64,000 nt of DNA. Source: an uncultured bacterium. Lineage in GTDB: Bacteria > Bacillota > Clostridia > Lachnospirales > Lachnospiraceae. The position numbers were made by a program, and so were the translations under genes. Each line of letters starts with the position of its first letter. Position 1 is the stretch's first letter. Of this stretch, positions 53,544 through 61,949 are shown in pieces. A model generated the notes under the pieces. It searched no databases and was not told the origin of the DNA. It worked only from the letters and a program-made list of their open reading frames with translations. The stretch is from assembly GCA_905214955.1 (NCBI GenBank), contig CAJMON010000004.1, positions 10,267-74,266 of the forward strand. Direction: 5' to 3'.

Positions 53544-54542
53544 TCAGTCTCCCAGATTGGCCTTTCCTCCGGTCACTTCCATATACCGGCCTGTTCCGAT
53601 GGCCACTGCAGTCATGGCATCTTCCGCGGTAACAGTATTAATTCCGGTTTTTAACTCAATCAGCTCTTCCAGTCCATTTAACAGGGCACCGCCGCCTGTG
53701 AGCACGATTCCTCTTGCTACTACATCAGAAGCCAGTTCCGGCGGAGTCCGCTCCAGAACCCCATGTACTGCTTCTACAATCTGGGAGGTGGTTTCTTTGA
53801 GTGCATCCCTGGTTTCTTCAGAAGTCACCCTCACCGTTTTGGGAAGACCTGTCACCAGATCTCTGCCCCGCACTTCCATCACTTTCTGGTCTGGCCGTTC
53901 AATCGCTGTTCCTATCGTAATCTTGATATCTTCTGCCGTCCGTTCTCCAATGAGCAGGTTATGTTTTTTTCGCACATACCGGATAATGGCCTCGTCGAAA
54001 TCATCCCCTGCAATTTTTAAAGAAGAGCTGACAACAATTCCATCCAGAGAAATCACTGCCACATCACAGGTTCCTCCTCCGATATCCACAATCATGTTTC
54101 CGCAGGGTCTGGAAATATCAATGCCTGCTCCGATGGCTGCCGCAATGGGCTCGTCAATCAGGGTCACATCTCTGGCTCCTGCCTGATAGGTCGCATCTTC
54201 CACTGCTTTGCGTTCTACCTCTGTAATGCTCACCGGCACACAGATGCTGATTCTGGGCTTGCGGAAAGACATTCTTCCTGTTGCCTTCTGAATAAAATAT
54301 TTCAACATCTGCTCTGTCACTGTATAATCGGAAATCACACCTTTGCGTAAAGGGCGGATCGCCACGATATTTCCCGGCGTCCTGCCAAGCATCATCCGCG
54401 CTTCCTCTCCAATTGCTTTGATTTTATTGGCGTCCCTGTCAAAAGCCACTACCGACGGCTCCTTGATCACAACGCCCTTTCCTTTTACATAAACCAGTAT
54501 ACTGGCTGTTCCAAGATCTATTCCAATATCCGTAGATGCCAT
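53544..54542 (-). CDS. mreB: Rod-shape actin homologue MreB/Mbl
   Basis: 332 residues from the ATG at 54542, with AAAGGAG 8 bases upstream. Nine more open codons upstream are leader. Actin fold: IGIDLGTASILVYVKGKG (phosphate 1), IDEPIAAAIGAGI, IVDIGGGTCDVAVISL (phosphate 2), GIVLTGGGALLNGL (adenosine). It forms filaments under the membrane that direct lateral wall synthesis. Whether it is MreB proper or the Mbl paralogue cannot be settled. No mreCD follows; recD2 does. The leader RNA carries two copies of a 28-base hairpin repeat. Confidence 0.93.
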   Translation of the reverse strand: MASTDIGIDLGTASILVYVKGKGVVIKEPSVVAFDRDANKIKAIGEEARMMLGRTPGNIVAIRPLRKGVISDYTVTEQMLKYFIQKATGRMSFRKPRISICVPVSITEVERKAVEDATYQAGARDVTLIDEPIAAAIGAGIDISRPCGNMIVDIGGGTCDVAVISLDGIVVSSSLKIAGDDFDEAIIRYVRKKHNLLIGERTAEDIKITIGTAIERPDQKVMEVRGRDLVTGLPKTVRVTSEETRDALKETTSQIVEAVHGVLERTPPELASDVVARGIVLTGGGALLNGLEELIELKTGINTVTAEDAMTAVAIGTGRYMEVTGGKANLGD

Positions 54543-54557
54543 TAAAAAACTCCTTTC

Positions 54558-54650
54558 TATCGAAGACATCCTGCTTCGCAGGATGCAACGGGTCCCGCCA
54601 ACTACGCTTTGCTCCGTTTGCGTATCGAAGACATTCTGCTTCGCAGGATG
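54558..54650 (-). repeat. Two 28-base hairpin repeats in the mreB leader
   Basis: Segments 54558-54585 and 54623-54650 are the same 28 bases (plus-strand core GAAGACATCCTGCTTCGCAG) with one C/T difference, 37 bases apart. Each holds a hairpin, CATCCTGC/GCAGGATG around TTC; the second copy has one imperfect pair. Both lie between the predicted RNA start (near 54652) and the mreB ribosome site, so they would be transcribed as tandem stems in the leader. Confidence 0.7.
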
Positions 54651-54658
54651 TCTTCTCC

Positions 54659-54687
54659 ATTATATACAACTGCAGGAAGATTGAAAA
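54659..54687 (-). promoter_or_regulatory. mreB promoter
   Basis: Minus strand TTTTCA (54682-54687, weak), 17-base spacer, TATAAT (54659-54664, perfect). The expected RNA start is near 54652, giving a leader of about 110 bases made mostly of the hairpin repeats. Confidence 0.6.
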
Positions 54688-54793
54688 GCTTTTTCCTGAG
54701 TTTTTCAATTTTTCATAATGCTTTCTTTCGGAAGTTAAGATTTTCTTTATTTCAAGAACATACTTTGAACACAATTTCCATTTATACTATAGG

Positions 54794-54930
54794 AGTATCA
54801 ACAAAGAGTTGATACTTTCATAACTCACACTTCGCAGACCCACACGCTGCGAAGTACTCCCTCAAAATATTTAATTTTTTCTCTTTCCTTTTAGCAGAAA
54901 GCGTCCGGTATCCCCCGGGCGCTTTTTGTC
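54794..54930 (+). ncRNA. Candidate small RNA, plus strand
   Basis: Unknown family. Possible promoter TTGAAC (54765-54770), 17 bases, TATAGG (54788-54793). The RNA would begin with AGTATCAAC/GTTGATACT (54794-54816), then ACTTCGCAG/CTGCGAAGT (54829-54855), an A/U-rich unpaired stretch, and an intrinsic terminator at 54898-54927. No plus-strand protein gene precedes the terminator, which is the main reason to suspect an RNA. The promoter is weak and the call is tentative. Confidence 0.35.
54898..54927 (+). terminator. Intrinsic terminator without an upstream plus-strand gene
   Basis: AAAGCGTCCGG (54898-54908) pairs with CCGGGCGCTTT (54915-54925, one G-U pair), then TTTTT and another T-rich stretch. 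On the minus strand the U-run is short, so it should act mainly on plus-strand RNA. Confidence 0.6.
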
Positions 54931-54944
54931 TGCTTTTTATTCTG

Positions 54945-55099
54945 AAAGTCCTGGACGACAGCCATAAAAGAGCCATCCTGCATGGGCGAATTCATGGATA
55001 TCGGACAGGTTAGACCCTATGTGTAAGCAGGGCGACAGCCCGAATTACGAATGCGGCGGCAGCTGCGGGAGCGCCAAAGGGGCGCAGCAGCTGACTTTC
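54945..55099 (+). repeat. 155-bp structured dispersed repeat, copy 2
   Basis: Full-length match to 43998-44153 in opposite orientation. Ends form GAAAGTC (54944-54950) and GACTTTC (55093-55099). The 3-prime hairpin keeps its pairing by a double change: CAGCTGT/ACAGCTG in copy 1, CAGCTGC/GCAGCTG here. GGGC-GACA-GCCC is kept with a loop change. The middle long stem is weaker than in copy 1. It occupies the mreB-rhamnosidase gap (54543-55303) together with the small-RNA candidate and the terminator at 55158. I see no gene in the gap. Confidence 0.8.
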
Positions 55100-55157
55100 C
55101 TGTATAGCTGTGTCGCCATCAGGCGGCATGTTCGTTTTACAGGCATATTTTTACCGC

Positions 55158-55199
55158 AAAAAATCCGGGACTGCCTGTTGGGGGCTTTGTCCCGGATTT
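55158..55199 (-). terminator. Intrinsic terminator of the rhamnosidase transcript
   Basis: AAATCCGGGAC (55189-55199 read on the minus strand) pairs exactly with GTCCCGGATTT (55161-55171) over a 17-base loop, followed by six U (55158-55163, overlapping the stem foot). It lies 105 bases after the rhamnosidase stop. Confidence 0.75.
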
Positions 55200-55303
55200 C
55201 TATTTACGTGGAGCAGCAAGCTAAAGTCCGTGCCCGCACGAGACCTGGGCAGCTGCCGCAGTAACTAAATAATTCCTGTCTGTTATATTTCACGCTCTTG
55301 CGC

Positions 55304-57961
55304 TTATGCCTGGCATCTTTTGTAACGGATGGTATAGGTTCCAGAACCTGTCTGGGCAGCATACTCTCCATTCTCTTTTTCGAAGGTCAGTCCGTCTGCA
55401 TCCAGTACCTCTTCTGCACCGTCCAGCACGATCGTGGCTGTGGCATTCACCGGTACTTCCACCGTCAGAACCACTTCATCCTGATCCCATTTCCAGCTGC
55501 TTCCCACTGTGCCATATACGGACTGATACCCGCCTTTTACCCAGCTTAAACCGCCGCCAAGTCTGGGGCTGATCACGGTATGGTGATATCCTGGCTCTTT
55601 TTCGCTGGTCTCCAGTCCTGCCATCACACGGAACATCCATTCGCCGATGGCTCCATATGCATAGTGATTGAAAGAGTTCATATCTGCACTCCACATGGTT
55701 CCATCCGGTTTCATACCGTCCCAGTGCTCCCAAACAGTGGTGGCCCCCATCTTCACCTGATACAGCCAGGAGGGGAAATCATCCTTTAATAACAGATCAT
55801 AGGCTTCTTTTACACAGCCGTTCTGGCTTAACGCATGGCAGAAATAGGGCGTTCCCACAAATCCCGTTACCAGATGGCCATTTTCTTTTGCAAGAAGGCG
55901 TTTTAATCCTTCTACCGTTTTTTCTTTGTAAGCTTCCGGTGTCAGTCTGAAATACAGGGCAACAATGTGGGCGGTCTGTGTCTGGGCCGTCATGGTGCCA
56001 TCTTCGTTAAAGAAGGTCTTCTGGAACTTATCAACGATCTTCTCATACAGTGCCTGGTATTCTTTTGCATCTTCGTCTTTTCCTAAGATCGCTGCCATCT
56101 TGACAAACAGTCCGGTAGAATATGCAAAATAAGCCGTACAGGTCAGGTCATTGGGGGTTGCTCCAAAGTAACTTCCTTCCTCAGCATCCAGTGCCACCCA
56201 GTCGCCAAACTGCAGCTTGTAGTTCCAGATATAATCTACCGCATGGTTTTTCATAAAGCCGATCCATGCTTTCATACTGTCATACTGGTCTTCTAGAATC
56301 TTGGTATCACCAAAGGTCAGATACATGGTCCAGGGATTGATGACTGCCACATCGCCCCAGGCTGCTGCGGAATGGGTTCCCTGAGAAAGCAGCCAGTCTG
56401 TCAGGGTATCTGCCACCGGAGTGATGGTATCCGGTACCACATGGCTGACACCTCCTTCCGGGGTCTGGTCAGCTGCCACATCCTTCAGCCATTTTCCAAA
56501 GAAGGTGTAGGTATTCATCAGATAGCTGGCTGTCCGGCAGAAAATCTGGGCATCTCCTGTCCAGCCCATGCGCTCGTCTCTCTGTGGGCAATCGGTAGGA
56601 ACATCCAGGAAATTGCTCTTCATTCCCCAGAGAATGTTATGCCACAGCTGATTCAGATCCGGGTTGGAAGTTTCCAGAATGCCGGTGCGCTCCATCTTTG
56701 AGTGAACTGCATATGCCGTAAAGTTTTTCACATCCGGTGTTCCTGGGAATTCAACAATCTTTGCGTAACGGAAGCCCATAAAGGTAAAGGAGGGATGGTA
56801 GGTCACTTCCCCATCTTTTCCAAAGGTATAGGTCATTCTTTCTTTGGCACCTCGCAGGTTATCTAAGTAAACATTTCCTGCTGCGTCCAGCATCTCAAAG
56901 CAGTCCAGACGGATTACATCTCCTGTTTTTCCAGAAGCTGTCACATGAATCCAGCCAGTCATGTTCTGACCGAAATCAATAACCTGGTCTCCCTGGGGAG
57001 TAGTAAAGATACGGACAGCCGGAACTTCTGTCATCTCGGCAGGTTTCGCAGCTGCCTGGGCTGTCAGTGCTTTCTTGTCAAAGGCAACGATCTCGGTATC
57101 TCTCCAGCCGCTGTCATCAAAACCCGCTTCACACCAGCCTGAAATCTCCTTTCTGGCATCATACACTTCTCCATCGTAAATCTCAGCAAACAGAACCGGG
57201 CTGTCCATTCCTTTCCAGGAAGCATCAGTCACGACCTGCTCACAGGTACCATCTTCATAGCAAAGCTGAAGCTGTGCCAGAAGCGCGGTCTGTTTTCCAT
57301 AATTGTTTCTCTTATGTAAAAATCCCATCAGTCCTTTGTACCAGCCAGCGCCTAACATGGCACCAATGGCATTGCCGCCTTGTTTGATCTGTCCGGTCAC
57401 GTCATAAGTCTGATAGCACAGATGCTTGTTGTAGGAAGTCCATCCCGGTGTCAGCTCATCCTTTCCCACTTTCTGTCCGTTCAGGTACAGATTGTAAATA
57501 CCAAGGGCTGTCACGGTCACATATGCATGTTTTACCGGTTTGGAAGCCTGGAACTCTTTCCGCACATAGGTGCCTTTGGAATTATCTGCATCTGCTTCGG
57601 TCTCTGCAGAGACAAATTCTGCTTTCCATTCCTCGGTCTTTAACAGTGCCGTCAGAAAATGGGCTGTGTCAGACCATCCGCTTACTTCTCCTGCTGCCTT
57701 TGCCTGTACCCGTACATAATAATCCGTCAGGGATTTCAGAGAAACACCTTTCACTTTGACATGGGCAGATTCTTCAGATTCCACCACGCCGCTGTCAAAA
57801 ACAAGAATTTCAAAGGTCTCATCCTCTGCAATCTGCAGCTGATAAGCTTCCTGTTTCACATTTCTCTGATCGCTGGTTAAAACCCATCCAAAACCAGGCA
57901 TATGGTCTGTACCACAAAGTTCTCGTTCATAATCCATGCGGATCTCTTTTACTTTCAGCAT
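55304..57961 (-). CDS. Alpha-L-rhamnosidase, GH78
   Basis: 885 residues from the ATG at 57961 (GGAGG 7 bases upstream). N-terminal Fn3-like and jelly-roll domains (for example LGIYNLYLNGQKVGKDELTPGW), then the (alpha/alpha)6 catalytic domain with DCPQRDERMGWTGDAQIF, containing the conserved acidic residues of GH78, and TTVWEHWDGM with the second acidic site. A C-terminal beta domain ends the protein. It has no signal peptide, so it acts inside the cell on imported rhamnosides, such as plant flavonoid glycosides or pectin fragments (EC 3.2.1.40). It follows an AraC-type regulator and has its own promoter. Confidence 0.93.
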   Translation of the reverse strand: MLKVKEIRMDYERELCGTDHMPGFGWVLTSDQRNVKQEAYQLQIAEDETFEILVFDSGVVESEESAHVKVKGVSLKSLTDYYVRVQAKAAGEVSGWSDTAHFLTALLKTEEWKAEFVSAETEADADNSKGTYVRKEFQASKPVKHAYVTVTALGIYNLYLNGQKVGKDELTPGWTSYNKHLCYQTYDVTGQIKQGGNAIGAMLGAGWYKGLMGFLHKRNNYGKQTALLAQLQLCYEDGTCEQVVTDASWKGMDSPVLFAEIYDGEVYDARKEISGWCEAGFDDSGWRDTEIVAFDKKALTAQAAAKPAEMTEVPAVRIFTTPQGDQVIDFGQNMTGWIHVTASGKTGDVIRLDCFEMLDAAGNVYLDNLRGAKERMTYTFGKDGEVTYHPSFTFMGFRYAKIVEFPGTPDVKNFTAYAVHSKMERTGILETSNPDLNQLWHNILWGMKSNFLDVPTDCPQRDERMGWTGDAQIFCRTASYLMNTYTFFGKWLKDVAADQTPEGGVSHVVPDTITPVADTLTDWLLSQGTHSAAAWGDVAVINPWTMYLTFGDTKILEDQYDSMKAWIGFMKNHAVDYIWNYKLQFGDWVALDAEEGSYFGATPNDLTCTAYFAYSTGLFVKMAAILGKDEDAKEYQALYEKIVDKFQKTFFNEDGTMTAQTQTAHIVALYFRLTPEAYKEKTVEGLKRLLAKENGHLVTGFVGTPYFCHALSQNGCVKEAYDLLLKDDFPSWLYQVKMGATTVWEHWDGMKPDGTMWSADMNSFNHYAYGAIGEWMFRVMAGLETSEKEPGYHHTVISPRLGGGLSWVKGGYQSVYGTVGSSWKWDQDEVVLTVEVPVNATATIVLDGAEEVLDADGLTFEKENGEYAAQTGSGTYTIRYKRCQA

Positions 57962-58007
57962 TCTGCTACCTCCATGTTCCATTCATTTTTCGTTTTCTAT
58001 TTATGTT

Positions 58008-58033
58008 TCTGACAGTTTTTTTCTTTTGTCAGA
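58008..58033. promoter_or_regulatory. Inverted repeat in the rhamnosidase leader
   Basis: TCTGACA (58008-58014) and TGTCAGA (58027-58033) enclose 12 A/T-rich bases, about 10 bases downstream of the expected RNA start. It could be an operator for a sugar-responsive regulator or an RNA hairpin. The role is not shown. Confidence 0.35.
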
Positions 58034-58047
58034 CCCCTCTACTATAG

Positions 58048-58076
58048 AATTTATCTAAAAAATGCTGGTTTTTCAA
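58048..58076 (-). promoter_or_regulatory. Promoter of the alpha-L-rhamnosidase gene
   Basis: Minus strand TTGAAA (58071-58076), 17-base spacer, TAAATT (58048-58053). It lies in the 133-base gap after the AraC-type gene, so the enzyme can be made independently of uvrBA. Confidence 0.55.
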
Positions 58077-58094
58077 TGACGCTTTTCCACTCGT

Positions 58095-59096
58095 TTACTG
58101 ACCATTTTTCAGGTACTTCTGAACCATCGTCCGGTATTCCGCCGGTGTGCTTCCTATAGTTTTCCGGAACTTTTTGTAGAAAAAATTCTGGTTGGCATAC
58201 CCACACAAGGCAACAATCTCCTGAATGGGCATCTGGGTATTTTCCAGAAGCATACATGCTTTTCTCATCTTCTGCTCCTGCACATGCTCCACAAAGCTTT
58301 TTCCTGTCCGTTCTTTCAGAAGTCCTGTGAGATAATTTCCATTAAACCCAAAATATTCTCCCATTTTCTTTAATGTACAGTCCTCAAAATTTTTTTCAAT
58401 GTAGGAAAGGAGCTCCCAGACCTGGATTTGTGCTTTTCCGTCTTTGGTTTCCCCCTGGGATTCTTCCCGCATGGAGCGCAGCAGTTCCGTAAAAAGGATG
58501 ACCATGTAACTCTCCAGAATCTGCCTGCTTCCCAGATCCTGCTCGGCATATTCCTCCAGAATCTGCTCCATCAAAAGCCGGACCTTTTCATTTCCATGGG
58601 TCCCAAAATACAGGTAATGCCTCTTTTTCCGGCTCCTGGTCACAGAATCCACCAGAAATTCTCCCAGAATCCCCTGACTGGAAAGTCGGGTCAGAAAGGC
58701 GGTATCAAAAAATTCCCGGCGCATCAGAATGTTCACCACGATATCATTTTCTCCGGTATAGCTGTAGGAGTGGACAGCCTGGGTATCGAAAATACACACA
58801 TCCCCCTCGATGCTTTTCTGTTTGTGGCCTTCAATCTCCTGGGTACAGCTTCCAGACCACATATAGGCCAGCTCAATAAAGTCATGCCGGTGGGGCATTA
58901 CAGCACTGAACCGGTCCTGCCGGTGGATTCCGATATTGTCTCCTGGCGGAATAAATTCATCCATTTTCAGCAGAATAGTATCTTCTTTTGCATGGCCGCA
59001 GTTTGCCGCCGCTGCAGGGCTTAACCGGCCGTTTAAAATCTGCTGCTCCACATCCGAGTATTCCCGCATTTTCCGGTAAAGCTCTTCTCTGTCCAT
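58095..59096 (-). CDS. AraC family transcriptional regulator
   Basis: 333 residues. An N-terminal cupin-type sensor (about 50-170; PHRHDFIELAYMWSG and GDVCIFDTQAVHSY) and a C-terminal double helix-turn-helix (about 228-330; LKKMGEYFGFNGNYLTGLLK and QEIVALCGYANQNFFYKKFRK, ending with the G-S-T-P-A-E-Y-R signature). Such proteins usually activate nearby carbohydrate genes when a sugar binds the sensor. The rhamnosidase directly downstream is the likely target (inference). AAAGGAG lies 5 bases before the ATG, and the gene starts 9 bases after uvrA. Confidence 0.92.
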   Translation of the reverse strand: MDREELYRKMREYSDVEQQILNGRLSPAAAANCGHAKEDTILLKMDEFIPPGDNIGIHRQDRFSAVMPHRHDFIELAYMWSGSCTQEIEGHKQKSIEGDVCIFDTQAVHSYSYTGENDIVVNILMRREFFDTAFLTRLSSQGILGEFLVDSVTRSRKKRHYLYFGTHGNEKVRLLMEQILEEYAEQDLGSRQILESYMVILFTELLRSMREESQGETKDGKAQIQVWELLSYIEKNFEDCTLKKMGEYFGFNGNYLTGLLKERTGKSFVEHVQEQKMRKACMLLENTQMPIQEIVALCGYANQNFFYKKFRKTIGSTPAEYRTMVQKYLKNGQ

Positions 59097-59105
59097 GATT
59101 CTCCT

Positions 59106-61949
59106 TTATTGTTCCAGATATTTTTTCACATACTGACCCGTGTAGGAATTCGGACACGCTGCCACTTCCTCCGGTGTTCCTTTGGCAATGATTCTTCCGC
59201 CCTTTTCTCCACCTTCTGGTCCGATATCAATGAGATAATCCGCTGTCTTGATCACATCCAGATTATGCTCAATCACAACAACGGTATTTCCCCCTTCTGT
59301 CAGCCTCTGAAGAATCTCCACCAGCTTCTGGACATCTGCAAAATGCAGGCCGGTGGTTGGCTCATCCAAAATGTAAATGGTTTTTCCCGTACTGCGTCTG
59401 GAAAGCTCCGAAGCCAGCTTGATTCGCTGTGCCTCTCCTCCGGAAAGTTCGGTGGAGGGCTGCCCCAGACGGATGTAAGACAAGCCCACATCGTACAGAG
59501 TCTGAATCTTTCTCTTAATAGAAGGAATGGAATCAAAAAAGTCCAGTGCCTCCTCCACAGTCATATTCAGCACATCGTAGATGCTTTTTCCTTTGTATTT
59601 GACTTCCAGGGTCTCCCGGTTGTAGCGCTTTCCTCCGCACACTTCACAGGGAACGTACACATCCGGCAGGAAATGCATCTCGATCTTGATGATGCCGTCT
59701 CCGCTGCAGGCTTCGCAGCGTCCGCCCTTGACATTAAAACTGAAGCGGCCTTTCTTGTAGCCTCTGGCCTTGGCATCCCCCGTGGAAGCAAAGAGATCCC
59801 GAATCATGTCAAACACGCCGGTATAGGTAGCCGGGTTGGATCTTGGCGTTCTTCCAATGGGGGACTGGTCAATGTTGATCACTTTGTCCAGCTGGTCAAT
59901 GCCCTCCATGCTCTTGTGGACTCCTGGGATGGTTCTGGCATGGTTCAAATCCATTGCCAGGCGCTTGTACAAAATCTCATTCACCAGAGAGCTTTTTCCA
60001 GAACCGGAAACTCCGGTGACGCAGGTAAAGACCCCCAGTGGAAATTCTGCTGTAATGTTTTTTAAGTTATTCTGGGCAGCTCCGGTGACTTTCAGCCAGC
60101 CTGTCGGTTTTCTTCTCTCTTTTGGAACTGGAATCTTCTTTCTTCCGCTTAAATAGGCTCCGGTGATGGAGTTTTCATTTTTCATCAGATCTTCTGCGGT
60201 TCCAGCAGCCACTACCCGTCCGCCGTGTTCGCCTGCTCCGGGTCCGATATCCACCACATAATCTGCCGCCCGCATGGTATCTTCATCGTGTTCTACCACA
60301 ATCAGGGTATTTCCCAGATCTCTTAAGCTGCACAAAGTATTCAGAAGCTTGTCATTGTCTCTCTGGTGCAGGCCGATGCTGGGCTCGTCCAGAATGTAGG
60401 CTACGCCCACCAGACCAGAACCAATCTGGGTGGCCAGGCGGATTCTCTGGGCTTCTCCTCCGGAAAGAGTGCCGGTGGCTCTGGAAAGGGTGAGATAATC
60501 CAGGCCCACATCTGCCAGGAACCGGATTCTTGCCTTGATTTCTTTTAAGATCTGATGACCAATAAGCTCCTGCTGCTCCGTCAGCATCAAGTCATCCAGC
60601 CAGTTCTGGAGCTTTCTCACAGACAGATCTGTAACCTCTGCAATATTCTTTTCTCCTACGGTAACCGCCAGGGATTCTTTTTTCAGGCGCTGTCCTTTAC
60701 AGGTCTTACAGGGAGTGATCTGCATAAAGGATTCATATTCCTGTTTCATATAGTCCGATCCGGTCTCCCGGTAACGGCGCTCCACGTTTTTAATCAGTCC
60801 CTCGAAAGCCACATCGTATACGCCCTCACCCCGCTGTCCGCGGTAATGCACTTTAACTTCCCGGCCGCCGGTACCATAGATCAGCATATCCTGAATTTCC
60901 TGAGGGAGCTCACAAAACGGCGTGCCAAGATCAAAGTGGTATGCTTCTGCCAGAGCATCCAGAATGGCTCTGGTAAAGCTCCCTTTGTCCGTACAGGACT
61001 GCCACCCCGTTACCTGGATCGCACCATCTAAAATGCTGATAGACTTATCCGGAATCATCAGATTCACGTCAAATTCCATTTTGTAGCCCAGTCCATAGCA
61101 GTCTGGGCAGGCGCCAAAAGGATTGTTAAAAGAAAAGCTTCTGGGCTCTATCTCATCTACGCTGATGCCGCAGTCCGGACAGGAAAAACTCTGACTGAAC
61201 AGCATGGGCGGCCGGTCAGCCACATCCACCAGTGCTAACCCCTCTGCCAGTTCCAGTACGCTCTCTAAGGAATCCGTAAGACGTTTTTCAATCCCCGGAC
61301 GGATCATCAGACGGTCTACCACAATTTCGATGTTGTGTTTTTTGTTTTTATCCAACGAAATCTCTTCCGAAAGCTCATAGAGATTTCCGTCCACCCGCAC
61401 CCGCACGTAGCCGCTGCGTCTGGCCTGATCCAGGAGTTTGGTGTGTTCTCCTTTTCTTCCCCGCACGACCGGCGCCATCAGCTGAATTTTCGTCCGCTCC
61501 GGCAGCTGCATCAGCTGATCCACCATCTGATCCACGGTCTGTTTTTTGATCTCCCGGCCGCATTTCGGACAGTGGGGAATTCCAATTCTGGCATACAGAA
61601 GACGGAAATAATCATAGATCTCTGTCACCGTTCCAACGGTGGATCTGGGATTTCGGTTGGTGGATTTCTGATCAATGGAAATGGCAGGGGGAAGTCCTTC
61701 AATGCTCTCCACATCCGGCTTTTCCATCTGCCCTAAGAACTGTCTTGCATAGGAAGACAGAGATTCCATGTACCGCCTCTGTCCTTCTGCATAAATGGTA
61801 TCAAAGGCCAGGGAGGATTTTCCAGAACCGCTCAATCCCGTAAATACCACAAATTCATTTCTTGGAATGTCCAGATCAATGTTTTTCAGATTATTTTCTC
61901 TGGCTCCTCTGATCCGGATCATTGGTTTTTCTTTTTTTATCTCAGTCAT
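59106..61949 (-). CDS. uvrA: Excinuclease ABC subunit A
   Basis: 947 residues, normal length. Two ABC ATPase halves: Walker A GLSGSGKSSLAFD and GVSGSGKSSLVNE, signatures LSGGEAQRIRLA and LSGGEAQRIKLA. Zinc modules: CPKCG near 120, CPDCGISVDEIEPRS with CPDCYGLG, and CEACSGDGIIKIEMHFL with CEVCGGKRYN. DNA-damage recognition in nucleotide excision repair, loading UvrB. It overlaps the uvrB stop (ATGA) and has AGGAG before the ATG. Confidence 0.97.
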   Translation of the reverse strand: MTEIKKEKPMIRIRGARENNLKNIDLDIPRNEFVVFTGLSGSGKSSLAFDTIYAEGQRRYMESLSSYARQFLGQMEKPDVESIEGLPPAISIDQKSTNRNPRSTVGTVTEIYDYFRLLYARIGIPHCPKCGREIKKQTVDQMVDQLMQLPERTKIQLMAPVVRGRKGEHTKLLDQARRSGYVRVRVDGNLYELSEEISLDKNKKHNIEIVVDRLMIRPGIEKRLTDSLESVLELAEGLALVDVADRPPMLFSQSFSCPDCGISVDEIEPRSFSFNNPFGACPDCYGLGYKMEFDVNLMIPDKSISILDGAIQVTGWQSCTDKGSFTRAILDALAEAYHFDLGTPFCELPQEIQDMLIYGTGGREVKVHYRGQRGEGVYDVAFEGLIKNVERRYRETGSDYMKQEYESFMQITPCKTCKGQRLKKESLAVTVGEKNIAEVTDLSVRKLQNWLDDLMLTEQQELIGHQILKEIKARIRFLADVGLDYLTLSRATGTLSGGEAQRIRLATQIGSGLVGVAYILDEPSIGLHQRDNDKLLNTLCSLRDLGNTLIVVEHDEDTMRAADYVVDIGPGAGEHGGRVVAAGTAEDLMKNENSITGAYLSGRKKIPVPKERRKPTGWLKVTGAAQNNLKNITAEFPLGVFTCVTGVSGSGKSSLVNEILYKRLAMDLNHARTIPGVHKSMEGIDQLDKVINIDQSPIGRTPRSNPATYTGVFDMIRDLFASTGDAKARGYKKGRFSFNVKGGRCEACSGDGIIKIEMHFLPDVYVPCEVCGGKRYNRETLEVKYKGKSIYDVLNMTVEEALDFFDSIPSIKRKIQTLYDVGLSYIRLGQPSTELSGGEAQRIKLASELSRRSTGKTIYILDEPTTGLHFADVQKLVEILQRLTEGGNTVVVIEHNLDVIKTADYLIDIGPEGGEKGGRIIAKGTPEEVAACPNSYTGQYVKKYLEQ

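Noticed and set aside
54983..55025. Short peptide MGEFMDIGQ-RPY with stop, open in both copies of the 155-bp repeat
   Set aside because: No good ribosome site, and the copies differ by changes that keep hairpins rather than codons (including a 1-base gap nearby). A longer open frame over copy 2 (55019-55264) ends as chance sequence.
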